From positions 1 to 62,730 of the IMG/VR virus record IMGVR_UViG_3300044796_000135: a DNA stretch of 62,730 nucleotides; one strand, written 5' to 3'. The position numbers and the translations under genes are program-made. The notes beneath the pieces were generated by a model, which saw only the letters and a program-made list of their open reading frames with translations, was not told the origin of the DNA and searched no databases. Below are positions 38,340-46,623 of the stretch, piece by piece (the stretch's first letter is position 1; each line of letters opens with the position of its first letter). This DNA comes from a virus.

Positions 38340-39527
38340 GTGAGTTTCCCGTTTAGTCCTGGATTAACAGCAGCGCCACTATCGCCATCGGCGCGGGCTG
38401 GCCTTATAAATTTTCTGGGCACACAAACCGTTGTCATTACGGTTCCGACATGGGCTAAGCGTGTGTGGCTTGGGGGAATGGGTGCTGGTGGTGGCGGTGG
38501 CGGATCAACAACGGCGACCGATAAGGGCGTTGGTGGTGGTGGCGGCGGCTATAGCGAAGATGTTCACGCTGTTATCCCCGGCGAGACAATCACCTTTACC
38601 ATCGGCGCAGGTGGTCCTGGTGGCGTCAACGGGAGTGGATCGGCAGGTGGGAATACTACTATAGTTTCATCTGCGTCTGGAATTTCGATGATTTCTAATG
38701 GCGGTGCCGCAGGAACCAAGGGTGCCGGCACGCAAGCCGGTGTTGCTGGTGGGACCGCGACTGGTGGTTCCATAAATTCTTCAGGCGGCGCATCGGGAAC
38801 AGCGACGACAGGAAACCCAGGGGCCACCGGGGGTGGTGCTCCAGGCCATCCGCTCGGCACAGGCGCGGCCTCGGGCGGTGTATCGGGTATCCTCGGCGCG
38901 TCGGGCGGTGCTGGCCTGCGCGGCGCATCTGGTACGATTACAGGCGGCACAACCTCATGCGCGTCTGGTGGTGGCGGCGTTAATTTTGCGTCGGGGGCAA
39001 TAAGCGCGGGTACGATTGCTTCGGGCGGCGGCGGCGCGGCCTCGGCTGGTGTAGTGAATGCTACGACAGCGGGCTTAGGATTCTTTCTGGGCCAAGCGCA
39101 GCCAGATGCTGCGGCTGCTATATCTACAACGGCGACGGCGACCGCGCAGATTGGATTCGGGAATGTCCCGCTTATTTATCAAGCCCTAAGCGGAGTAGGT
39201 TTTGGTACTACGGGGGGGAGTAATAGATTTTATGCCCCTGCCGGCGGCGGCGGCGGTGGTATCCGTGAAACAAATAATTCTGCCAGCATGGGCGGACTCG
39301 GTGCTGGTAGCGGCGGTGCTGCTTCGTCATCTACTGCGGCCGGCGTTGGCAACCCATTGTCTACCAACCTGCCGCCGCCGTTTGGTGGTGGTGGTGCGGC
39401 TGTGTCGAACGGCGTTGCGACAGCGTCTCCAGGCGGCCTTGGCGGTGGCGGTGGTGCGGCGATAGGCACCACAGGCACCGCCGGTACGGGCGGTGACGGC
39501 TACGCGTTCTATCAGTTCTTCGGGTGA
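38340..39527 (+). CDS. glycine-rich tail adhesin
   Basis: A 395-aa protein with GTG start. WAKRVWLGGMGAGGGGGGS, then GGGGGGYSEDVHAVIPGETI and TFTIGAGGPGG match the glycine-rich domain found in phage adhesins and fibres; long poly-Gly loops may form a polyglycine-II sandwich. Probably a receptor-binding tip that can vary by Gly-loop changes. The following 169-aa gene could be its chaperone. Confidence 0.8.
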   Translation: MSFPFSPGLTAAPLSPSARAGLINFLGTQTVVITVPTWAKRVWLGGMGAGGGGGGSTTATDKGVGGGGGGYSEDVHAVIPGETITFTIGAGGPGGVNGSGSAGGNTTIVSSASGISMISNGGAAGTKGAGTQAGVAGGTATGGSINSSGGASGTATTGNPGATGGGAPGHPLGTGAASGGVSGILGASGGAGLRGASGTITGGTTSCASGGGGVNFASGAISAGTIASGGGGAASAGVVNATTAGLGFFLGQAQPDAAAAISTTATATAQIGFGNVPLIYQALSGVGFGTTGGSNRFYAPAGGGGGGIRETNNSASMGGLGAGSGGAASSSTAAGVGNPLSTNLPPPFGGGGAAVSNGVATASPGGLGGGGGAAIGTTGTAGTGGDGYAFYQFFG

Positions 39528-39530
39528 TTC

Positions 39531-40040
39531 ATGACGACATTCGCTCACACTGAAACAGGGCGCGCGCTTGATCCTTGGCCTAACGATACGCCAGCCCATT
39601 ATCTTGCGCGTTTTCCCGGCGTTGATACGTCGGCATGGGCGGTAACGCAGGTCGAGGACGGTACAACGCAAGGCGCTACCCCGGACGGCCAAGGTGGATG
39701 GGCAAACGCGGCGGCACCAATTACACCTGTGCCGCAGCCCAATAATGCAAACAACCCATATTGGCCAAAGAAAATACTTGAGACCAAGGACTTCTATGCC
39801 CTAGTGGGCCAAGTCTTAGGTGCGCGCTATCCGCGACTGCGGAAAGACGACGCATTCCTATGGGTCTATGACTCGTTGAATAAGATTGATCTCGTCAATA
39901 CCGATGACCATGCAGGACAGTTTCTCGAGATGCTGGCCTATCTTGAAAAAACGAATGCGGCCGATGCGCAACCGCTGATGAGCGCGCAGGACGTTGCGGT
40001 TATCATGGCGTCGTGGCCTCCCGCTACGATTACGGGGTAA
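39531..40040 (+). CDS. putative tail-fibre accessory protein, 169 aa
   Basis: Follows the adhesin by three bases. The N-terminal half resembles fibre-assembly-type sequences (WAVTQVEDGTTQGATPDGQG, GWANAAAPI); the C-terminal half is helical (DDAFLWVYDSLNKIDLVNTD). A chaperone role is inferred from position. Confidence 0.5.
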   Translation: MTTFAHTETGRALDPWPNDTPAHYLARFPGVDTSAWAVTQVEDGTTQGATPDGQGGWANAAAPITPVPQPNNANNPYWPKKILETKDFYALVGQVLGARYPRLRKDDAFLWVYDSLNKIDLVNTDDHAGQFLEMLAYLEKTNAADAQPLMSAQDVAVIMASWPPATITG

Positions 40041-40043
40041 TAC

Positions 40044-40694
40044 ATGCCCGTCAATATGACATTCACATCTCTGCAAACCGACTTGCAGAATTATATCGAA
40101 CGCGGGCAAGCTGTATCAGATCCGACCGTCAACGCGCAGATTCCGTCGATCATCAATCTCACCGAACGGAAGATTGCCCGTGAGTTAAAAATTCAGGGGT
40201 TCCAGCGGTTCGCGATTTCTGCAATGCAGGCGAATCTATCCGTTTACCAGAAGCCGACAGGATGGCGTGAAAATATTTCCATGAGTATTGGAACCGGCGT
40301 TGGTTTCAACACGTGGGTTCCTATCTACACGCGGGATTTTGAATATGTCCGCGCCTATTGGCCGGATGCGACACAGGTTGCGCAGCCCAAGTACTACGCG
40401 GATATGGGCTATAGCGATTGGTGGTTTTCTCCAACACCGGATCAGGCTTATCCATTTCAGGCCGTCTACTGGGAATTGCCGCCACAACTCGATGCGGCGA
40501 ATGTCACCAACTGGCTCACGACATATGCTCCGAATGCTCTATTGCATGGATGCCTTGTCGAGCTTTACGGGTTCCTGAAGAACGCAACGGAACTTGCGGT
40601 ATGGCAGCCGATTTATGACCGGGACATGGCGGCTTTGTCGGGAGAGGATTTGCAGAAAATCCTTGATCGCACGCAGCAAAGGAAAACGTCGTGA
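40044..40694 (+). CDS. neck/adaptor-like protein (SU10-type)
   Basis: A 216-aa protein. FTSLQTDLQNYIERGQAVSD, then IINLTERKIARELKIQGFQR and YSDWWFSPTPDQAYPFQAVY fit a conserved adaptor family of podoviruses that joins the portal to the tail. The last base pairs overlap the next GTG. Confidence 0.65.
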   Translation: MPVNMTFTSLQTDLQNYIERGQAVSDPTVNAQIPSIINLTERKIARELKIQGFQRFAISAMQANLSVYQKPTGWRENISMSIGTGVGFNTWVPIYTRDFEYVRAYWPDATQVAQPKYYADMGYSDWWFSPTPDQAYPFQAVYWELPPQLDAANVTNWLTTYAPNALLHGCLVELYGFLKNATELAVWQPIYDRDMAALSGEDLQKILDRTQQRKTS

Positions 40695-41836
40695 CCAGTT
40701 ATACAGACACCTTTAATGCTGGCACGATCAATCCGGGGTTTGTTGCGTACAAACTCTACAACATCGTTGCTAACACCGCGCTGTCATGGCCGGTTGACAC
40801 GAACATCGGCGCTAACATTGTCGCCGGGTTCAACGAGTGTCAGACCACGGCTGGCCTGTCCTTCACGATGCCGCCTGCGAACCAAGGCAGCATTGGTGTC
40901 GCGTGCATTTTCGACAATACGGGTGCCAATCAATTCACCGTTCTGAATAATGGTGGGGGTGTAATTCTCACTGTAGCGGCCGGTACGGCATGGGTACTTG
41001 TGCTTTCCGGCAATGGGACGATCAACGGCACGTGGCTGACATTCCAACTGGGCAGCGGAACATCTTCCGCCATTGCCGCATCACTAGCCGGTCTTGGCAT
41101 CAAGGCCATCACGACAACGCTGAACCAAGAATATCCGGTTACCAGCTACAACACGAACCAAGTCATTGTTGCAGGATCGCGTGCCGCCCTTGCGGTCTGG
41201 ACGGGCGGTGGCGGATCGTTCTCGTTAACGAGCGCAGCAACTCTAGGCGCAAACTGGTTCTTCAATATATCGAATCAAGGTACGGGCGCGCTGGTTATAA
41301 CCGATGCCGGGGGTGCGCTCTTAAACGGCGCGGTATCGCTGACCCTTAACCCTCAGGATAGCTGCATTCTTATCACGGACGGCGTGTCGTGGTATACGGT
41401 CGGCATCGGAAAGAACGCGACGTTCACGTTCAATTTCATCGCCATTAGTCTCACCGGTGCAGGACTCACTTACACGCTGACGGGTGGCCAGCTCAATCAG
41501 TACAGCTATCGCTTTACCGGGGTTCTTTCGCAGAATGTGATGGTGATCGTTCCGAACACCGTGCAGTTCTATTTTTTCGATAACGAAACCACAGGCGCGT
41601 TCACCCTTTCGTTTGGAACTGCAGGTCAAATATCCCCACCCGTTTTGACGCAAGGTGCGCGGGGTATTTACAACTGTGACAGCGTTAATTTGCTGCTGTC
41701 CGATACGATGGGGCTTTCAACTCCGATTCCGATCACAGGTGGCGGGACTGGCGCGATAACGGCAACGGGCGCGCAGGCTAACCTCGATGTTCCGAGCAAT
41801 CTTACCGCATTCTCTTATGCGATTATGTTTGGGTGA
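40691..41836 (+). CDS. tail fibre/structural protein, 381 aa
   Basis: GTG start in GTGA overlap. Long beta-type sequence with repeated small domains (FTMPPANQGSIGVACIFDNT, GTWLTFQLGSGTSSAI), ending in the fibre motif PIPITGGGTGA. Probably a second fibre or collar protein. Confidence 0.65.
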   Translation: MTSYTDTFNAGTINPGFVAYKLYNIVANTALSWPVDTNIGANIVAGFNECQTTAGLSFTMPPANQGSIGVACIFDNTGANQFTVLNNGGGVILTVAAGTAWVLVLSGNGTINGTWLTFQLGSGTSSAIAASLAGLGIKAITTTLNQEYPVTSYNTNQVIVAGSRAALAVWTGGGGSFSLTSAATLGANWFFNISNQGTGALVITDAGGALLNGAVSLTLNPQDSCILITDGVSWYTVGIGKNATFTFNFIAISLTGAGLTYTLTGGQLNQYSYRFTGVLSQNVMVIVPNTVQFYFFDNETTGAFTLSFGTAGQISPPVLTQGARGIYNCDSVNLLLSDTMGLSTPIPITGGGTGAITATGAQANLDVPSNLTAFSYAIMFG

Positions 41837-41839
41837 TCG

Positions 41840-43084
41840 ATGGAAACGACACCTATCAGTCTTAACTCTCAGCCAGGCATACGTCGCGATGGAACGGCAC
41901 TTGGTGGCACTAATTACGTTGACGGTTTGTGGAGCCGTTTCCAACGCGGGATGCCGCGCAAGATCGGTGGCTATCGTCGGCTGACCAACAATCTCAGCGG
42001 CGTTTCGCGTGGTGTGTCTGTTTTAGATCAATCTTCCTATAGCTACATTGCGAGCGGTTGGTCGGGTGGATTGGACCAACTGCAGATCAATATCAACGCC
42101 GTCCCCAGCATTGTCAGCAATCGTACGCCAGTGGGATTTGTTGCAGATCCAAATAACTGCTGGCAGTTCGACAGTTTATTCGATGCGACAAGTGCGACCG
42201 TTGTCCTCGTGGCACATGCCGCACCGAACCTCACGGATATCGGCAATACAACGGCTCAAGCCGTGTGGGCTGGCGACTTTACGTCAACGGCACCGCTCAC
42301 CAGCACCGGCAGCATGGTGTCGGGCGGCGCGTGTGTCGTGCAACCATATCTAACGACGTTTGGAACAGCGGGCACTATCAACTGGTCTGTCCCGAATAAG
42401 CCCTACGATTTTGCCGGAAGTGGAAGCGGCACAGCGCGTATCAGTGGCCAGAAAATCGTGCGCGGGTTGCCAATCCGTGGCGGAGCCGGAAACGCTCCCG
42501 CTGCGATATACTGGTCCTTGGATATGCTTCTCCGCATGTCGTTCATTGGTGGCACGGCGTTCTTCCAGTTCGACACCCTCAGCAGCCAGTCCACCATTCT
42601 CTCGCCTATGAGTGCGCTGGAATATGACGGTATTTATTACTGGGCAGGCGCGGACCGATTCCTGATGTTCAATGGCGTGATGCAGGAAGTGCCGAACAAC
42701 ATGAACATCAACTGGTTCTTCGACAACCTCAACAACAACGCGGCGCAGAAGGTATTCGCCTTCAAGAACACGCGTTGGGGTGAAATCTGGTGGTGCTTCC
42801 CGTTCGGGAACGCGACCGAATGCACGAATGCCCTGATCTACAACGTGCGTGAAAACTCATGGTATGACACCTTATTGCCGAGCAATTTCCGCACGGCAGC
42901 ACACGAATCAACGACATTCCGCTCTCCGATCATGACCAGCGCGGACGTAGACGTTATCACCAAGAGTTATAAGCTTTGGCAGCACGAATACGGCGTGGAT
43001 GCTATAGACGGCAACAGCGTAACCGCGATCAATTCCTATTTTGAAACCGCCGTCATTTCAGCCCCTGGCGGGAGTCTTGGCTGA
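41840..43084 (+). CDS. P22 gp10-like tail/DNA-stabilisation protein, N-terminal part
   Basis: A 414-aa protein. The conserved blocks DGLWSRFQRGMPRKIGGYRR, KIVRGLPIRGGAGNAPAAIY, YDGIYYWAGADRFLMFNGVM, FFDNLNNNAAQKVFAF and YNVRENSWYDT belong to a beta-propeller-like family that seals the head after packaging in P22-like phages. In homologues as I remember them, the C-terminal part is in the same chain; here it is a separate gene (43084). Confidence 0.75.
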   Translation: METTPISLNSQPGIRRDGTALGGTNYVDGLWSRFQRGMPRKIGGYRRLTNNLSGVSRGVSVLDQSSYSYIASGWSGGLDQLQININAVPSIVSNRTPVGFVADPNNCWQFDSLFDATSATVVLVAHAAPNLTDIGNTTAQAVWAGDFTSTAPLTSTGSMVSGGACVVQPYLTTFGTAGTINWSVPNKPYDFAGSGSGTARISGQKIVRGLPIRGGAGNAPAAIYWSLDMLLRMSFIGGTAFFQFDTLSSQSTILSPMSALEYDGIYYWAGADRFLMFNGVMQEVPNNMNINWFFDNLNNNAAQKVFAFKNTRWGEIWWCFPFGNATECTNALIYNVRENSWYDTLLPSNFRTAAHESTTFRSPIMTSADVDVITKSYKLWQHEYGVDAIDGNSVTAINSYFETAVISAPGGSLG

Positions 43085-43407
43085 TGCCTATCAACAAAAG
43101 CCTCTATCTGGATTCGGTTGAGCCTGATTTCATTCAGACCGGTGCTATGTACGTGCAGATGTGGGGCCGCATCAATGCCGCCGCGCCGGACACTGGCGGT
43201 GCCGTGCAGTCTTTTCCAGCGCCGGGAAATACGGCTGGCGCTCCGAGTTCACAAACCGGCGCGCCTCAAGCGCAGCAGGTTGTCTATTTCCGGGAAGGTC
43301 GGCGTGAAATGCGCATCCGGTTTGGCAGCAACGTCCAGGGCGGCAACTACCAGTGCGGCCAACTCATCGGCATCATCGGCATCGGTGACGGGAGAATGCG
43401 GACATGA
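43084..43407 (+). CDS. gp10-like C-terminal domain as a separate gene, 107 aa
   Basis: TGATG junction with the upstream gene. DSVEPDFIQTGAMYVQMWGR and REGRREMRIRFGSNVQGGNY match the usual C-terminal end of the gp10-like family. It is in the -1 frame with no slippery site, so it is probably translated by reinitiation. Confidence 0.6.
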   Translation: MPINKSLYLDSVEPDFIQTGAMYVQMWGRINAAAPDTGGAVQSFPAPGNTAGAPSSQTGAPQAQQVVYFREGRREMRIRFGSNVQGGNYQCGQLIGIIGIGDGRMRT

Positions 43408-43643
43408 TTATTCCCGGCCCGCGCGGTTTTACGCTCAAACAATGGGCGGATCAGATTTGCCTGACGATGGATAAATTCGGACCCATGCCGGTCCTGGCCA
43501 GCGATCTCTGGAAACCATGGGCTGCAGTCATTGTTGGCTTACCCACAATTACGGGTGTAGTATGCCCAAATCCTTACCAATTCGATGACTGGCGTGCATG
43601 GGGTGAACAGTTCTGCGGCATTTTGGCCGGGAGTTCACTATGA
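43404..43643 (+). CDS. small tail protein, 79 aa
   Basis: ATGA junctions at both ends. Contains GPRGFTLKQWADQICLTMDK and a Trp-rich C-terminal half. A short gene at this place is usual in related podoviruses; role unknown. Confidence 0.6.
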   Translation: MIIPGPRGFTLKQWADQICLTMDKFGPMPVLASDLWKPWAAVIVGLPTITGVVCPNPYQFDDWRAWGEQFCGILAGSSL

Positions 43644-45328
43644 GCGGTATCGCCGACGCTGTTACGCAAGTCCAGGGCCTTGGCCGTGGGACCGATACTA
43701 TGCTCGCGCACGTCTCCCCGGACGAAGCGCATCTGATGGATTATCTACAGGGTGGCACGCGGGTTAATCCGCATACCGGACTGCCGGAATATGGGCTATT
43801 CGGGAACATCCTGAAGGCTGTGGCGCGTGCAGCGGCGGCCATAGCCGGATTTACTTACGGCGGTCCGCTTGGTGCCGCTGCCGCCTCTGCTGCTGCGACA
43901 AAATTAACCGGGGGCAGTTGGAATGATGCACTAAAAGCCGCAGCTTTATCTGGTGCGGGCAGCGAATTGGGCCAGGGCATAAGTGGTGCAGGATGGAATG
44001 TTGCTGGATATAGCAATGGCTTAAACAGTGCGGCATCGTCCCTTGATGCCGCTGGGAGTATAGGCCCAGATACTGGGAGCGCCGTTGCTACAGGCGGAAC
44101 AACCTCAGGAACCACAGGCGGTGCGGCTGGTATCCCGAGCGTGACGGCATCTGTACCTGATACCAGCGAGGCACTGAGCACGCCTCTTGGTGGCACGCCG
44201 GCGGCCACGGCAGGCAGTGTTGCCGCCCCGACCGGGTTATCCAGTGTACTTTCCCACATCGGCGGTTATGGCGGCCTTGGTGCGGGCATGGGCTCACTTG
44301 CGGTTCCACTCCCGATTCCTGGCGCTGCCCCCGCTCCGCAACAGTCACAATTCAGCCTGCCGCCCGTGACCCCGAACGCGGAAAGCTACATTCCGTATAC
44401 CGGCAATCCACTCACCTATGGCGAGACGGGCGGACAGCATACGTTCCTGAGCAATGTGAACCCACTGACGCCGCCGCCGAACTACATGGCTGCTGGCGGC
44501 CAGCCTCAGGGTCTTGGTGCGATGGCATCCAGCACACTGCCGCCGATGCAGATACCGTTCGATATTCAGGGTTTTGCAAGTGGTGGCGCATCAACGCCTG
44601 CAACGACAACCCCGGACAACACATCCACGGCTGACGACACACTGAACCTGCCGCTCGTGACGCCGTTCGTGCGGAAGTACATCCCGTACACGGGCGACCC
44701 GCTCCACTATGCAGAGACGGGCGGTGTTCATCAGTTTCTGGACAACGTGAACCCATTGACTGCGGCGATCCCTGCAGGGGTTGCGGCTACGACCGCTGCG
44801 CAAGGTGCGGCAGGAACTGGAAACGGCGTGTATATTCCGGGCGTTGGAATGGTCAATATTCCTACCAGCGCCTTGAACGGAACCTCTACGACGAAAGCCG
44901 CGCCGTCAGCACCTGCGCCCGTGGGTAACTATGCGGATTACCTGACGCATGGTGCTGGGTGGACGCCTAACGCAGCCACGCCTGCCGCAACCCCCGCCGC
45001 TGCGCCACAACAGCAGACGCCATCTACGCCCGCTGGCCTTGCGCAGTTGTCGCCACAGTATGCCGCTCTGTTGAAGGGCTTTAATGCGATGGCCAAGGGC
45101 GGCGCACCGCATGAAGGACAGGTGAGTGGGCCGGGTGGGCCGCGCGAAGATTTGGTCCCAGCTCAACTCTCGAATGGTGAGCACGTGGCGACCGCAGCAG
45201 AAATTAATCGTCTAGGTGGTGGCAACAACGAGCGCGGTCAAAAGCGCATGTATAAACTTCGCCGTATCATCAAGAAAAATCCGCAGAAGATTATCAAGGC
45301 CATCAACAAGACGGCGGCGCACGCATGA
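43640..45328 (+). CDS. virion/ejection-type protein with internal duplication, 562 aa
   Basis: N-terminal GTDTMLAHVSPDEAHLMDYL, then NPHTGLPEYGLFGNILKAVA and a helical AAAAIAGFTYGGPLGAAAAS hairpin that could insert in membranes. A 32-residue motif is duplicated (YIPYTGNPLTYGETGGQHTF and YIPYTGDPLHYAETGGVHQF). The C-terminus has AMAKGGAPHEGQVSGPGGP and LVPAQLSNGEHVATAAEI, typical of these virion proteins. Confidence 0.7.
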   Translation: MSGIADAVTQVQGLGRGTDTMLAHVSPDEAHLMDYLQGGTRVNPHTGLPEYGLFGNILKAVARAAAAIAGFTYGGPLGAAAASAAATKLTGGSWNDALKAAALSGAGSELGQGISGAGWNVAGYSNGLNSAASSLDAAGSIGPDTGSAVATGGTTSGTTGGAAGIPSVTASVPDTSEALSTPLGGTPAATAGSVAAPTGLSSVLSHIGGYGGLGAGMGSLAVPLPIPGAAPAPQQSQFSLPPVTPNAESYIPYTGNPLTYGETGGQHTFLSNVNPLTPPPNYMAAGGQPQGLGAMASSTLPPMQIPFDIQGFASGGASTPATTTPDNTSTADDTLNLPLVTPFVRKYIPYTGDPLHYAETGGVHQFLDNVNPLTAAIPAGVAATTAAQGAAGTGNGVYIPGVGMVNIPTSALNGTSTTKAAPSAPAPVGNYADYLTHGAGWTPNAATPAATPAAAPQQQTPSTPAGLAQLSPQYAALLKGFNAMAKGGAPHEGQVSGPGGPREDLVPAQLSNGEHVATAAEINRLGGGNNERGQKRMYKLRRIIKKNPQKIIKAINKTAAHA

Positions 45329-45789
45329 ATGCCATCGCCCAACATCTTTTTGCGAGCCCAGCCGCGTCACCAAAACGCTTCGCAATGTGGTGGCTGAAGA
45401 ATCGCCCGATCATGCCGCCGCAGGATGGGTTAAGACATGTCGGGAATTTCGCAGGGCTTGTGCTTTATCGCGAAGGTCAGTTTCAGGTTCAGCTTTTCAT
45501 TGCCAAGCCCGAAACCACCGTCCCACATCACATGCACCGCAACGTGGAATCTTATGAACTACAAATTTGTGGAGACATTGCGTTCTGCACCACGAACCAG
45601 GAATATTCGCATGGGATGCTGCACATAGATTCCTGCGAAGACCACGCGGCTTTTGGTACAGGAAAATCAGGCGTTGCGTTCTATTCGTTTCAGAAGTGGC
45701 TAAATGGCATCGCTCCTTCCAGCGTTGATCTCGATTGGATTGGCGACCCCATGACATCTGAGCATGTTTCGGAGATCAGAACGTCGTGA
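45325..45789 (+). CDS. cupin-like protein A, 154 aa
   Basis: ATGA junction. FQVQLFIAKPETTVPHHMHR has the His-x-His arrangement of a cupin metal site, and a second His lies near GMLHIDSCEDH. It is paralogous to the protein at 46199: both share FQVQLFI and end SFQKWLN plus LDWIG-P-M. A structural-operon location suggests a virion or host-takeover role; substrate unknown. Confidence 0.6.
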   Translation: MNAIAQHLFASPAASPKRFAMWWLKNRPIMPPQDGLRHVGNFAGLVLYREGQFQVQLFIAKPETTVPHHMHRNVESYELQICGDIAFCTTNQEYSHGMLHIDSCEDHAAFGTGKSGVAFYSFQKWLNGIAPSSVDLDWIGDPMTSEHVSEIRTS

Positions 45790-46196
45790 ATATGATTTCT
45801 GCAACAGACGCATTGATGCAGCCAGTTCAGTTCACGATTGAACGATGGATCAGCGTCCGTGAGGCGCTGTTGCCGTCGATTGAGCGACTTGGCGGTACCT
45901 ATACCGAAACCGATGTTGTTGCAGCCTTGATGGCTGGGCAGATGGGTTTGTGGATTTACCGAGGCAGTGCGCTTGTGACTAATCTCAATATTTACCCACG
46001 ATTGAAGGAACTAAATATTTTCATCGCCGGTGGCCATATGGAAGACGTCATGGCTTTCGTGCCAAGTCTCGAGGCTCATGCGAGAGAAATTGGGTGCCAG
46101 AGATTTAAGCAAGACGGTCGGTGGGGGTGGCGCAAGTGGGAAAAAGACTATCCGGGATTTAGGTTTCATAACGTTTCGCTCGTGAAGGATTTGTAG
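45786..46196 (+). CDS. GNAT-like protein, 136 aa
   Basis: GTG 45786 (GTGA overlap) or ATG 45792. ETDVVAALMAGQMGLWIYRG, then ALVTNLNIYPRLKELNIFIA and HAREIGCQRFKQDGRWGWRK recall small phage acyltransferase-fold proteins found among tail genes. The acetyl-CoA loop is not clear. Confidence 0.5.
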   Translation: MNMISATDALMQPVQFTIERWISVREALLPSIERLGGTYTETDVVAALMAGQMGLWIYRGSALVTNLNIYPRLKELNIFIAGGHMEDVMAFVPSLEAHAREIGCQRFKQDGRWGWRKWEKDYPGFRFHNVSLVKDL

Positions 46197-46198
46197 GG

Positions 46199-46621
46199 TT
46201 GGTTTCAAGCGCTGCGACCGTCAAGGAATTTGCCGATTGGTGGATGGACCAAAAACCATTTGATCCACCACGGCAACCTATGTGTTTTTTGCCAAACATT
46301 GCAGGCGTTACGCTCTACTCAAAATCGCCGTTTCAGGTTCAGTTATTTATCTCTGCGCCCGGATTGAATATACCTTCGCACGCACATCCGAATGTCGATG
46401 TGTTGAATGTTACAATCTCTATTCCGAAAGCATTTAGGCAGAAATCAGAAGTAAGTGTTCCGCCAGGGACGGTTCACGAATTGCATACCATGAAGCGCGG
46501 CGGATCATACCTATCTTTTCAAAAGTGGCTGAATGACGTGCCCATAAAAAGTCTCAATCTCGATTGGATTGGCGAGCCGATGGACGAAAACCACGCAGTT
46601 GAACTTGCAGGAGCAAGATAG
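46199..46621 (+). CDS. cupin-like protein B, 140 aa
   Basis: TTG start. FQVQLFISAPGLNIPSHAHP gives the His-x-His cupin pattern, with VPPGTVHELHT as second half. It is clearly related to 45325 and separated from it only by the GNAT-like gene, so the pair arose by duplication. Confidence 0.6.
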   Translation: MVSSAATVKEFADWWMDQKPFDPPRQPMCFLPNIAGVTLYSKSPFQVQLFISAPGLNIPSHAHPNVDVLNVTISIPKAFRQKSEVSVPPGTVHELHTMKRGGSYLSFQKWLNDVPIKSLNLDWIGEPMDENHAVELAGAR

Positions 46622-46623
46622 CT

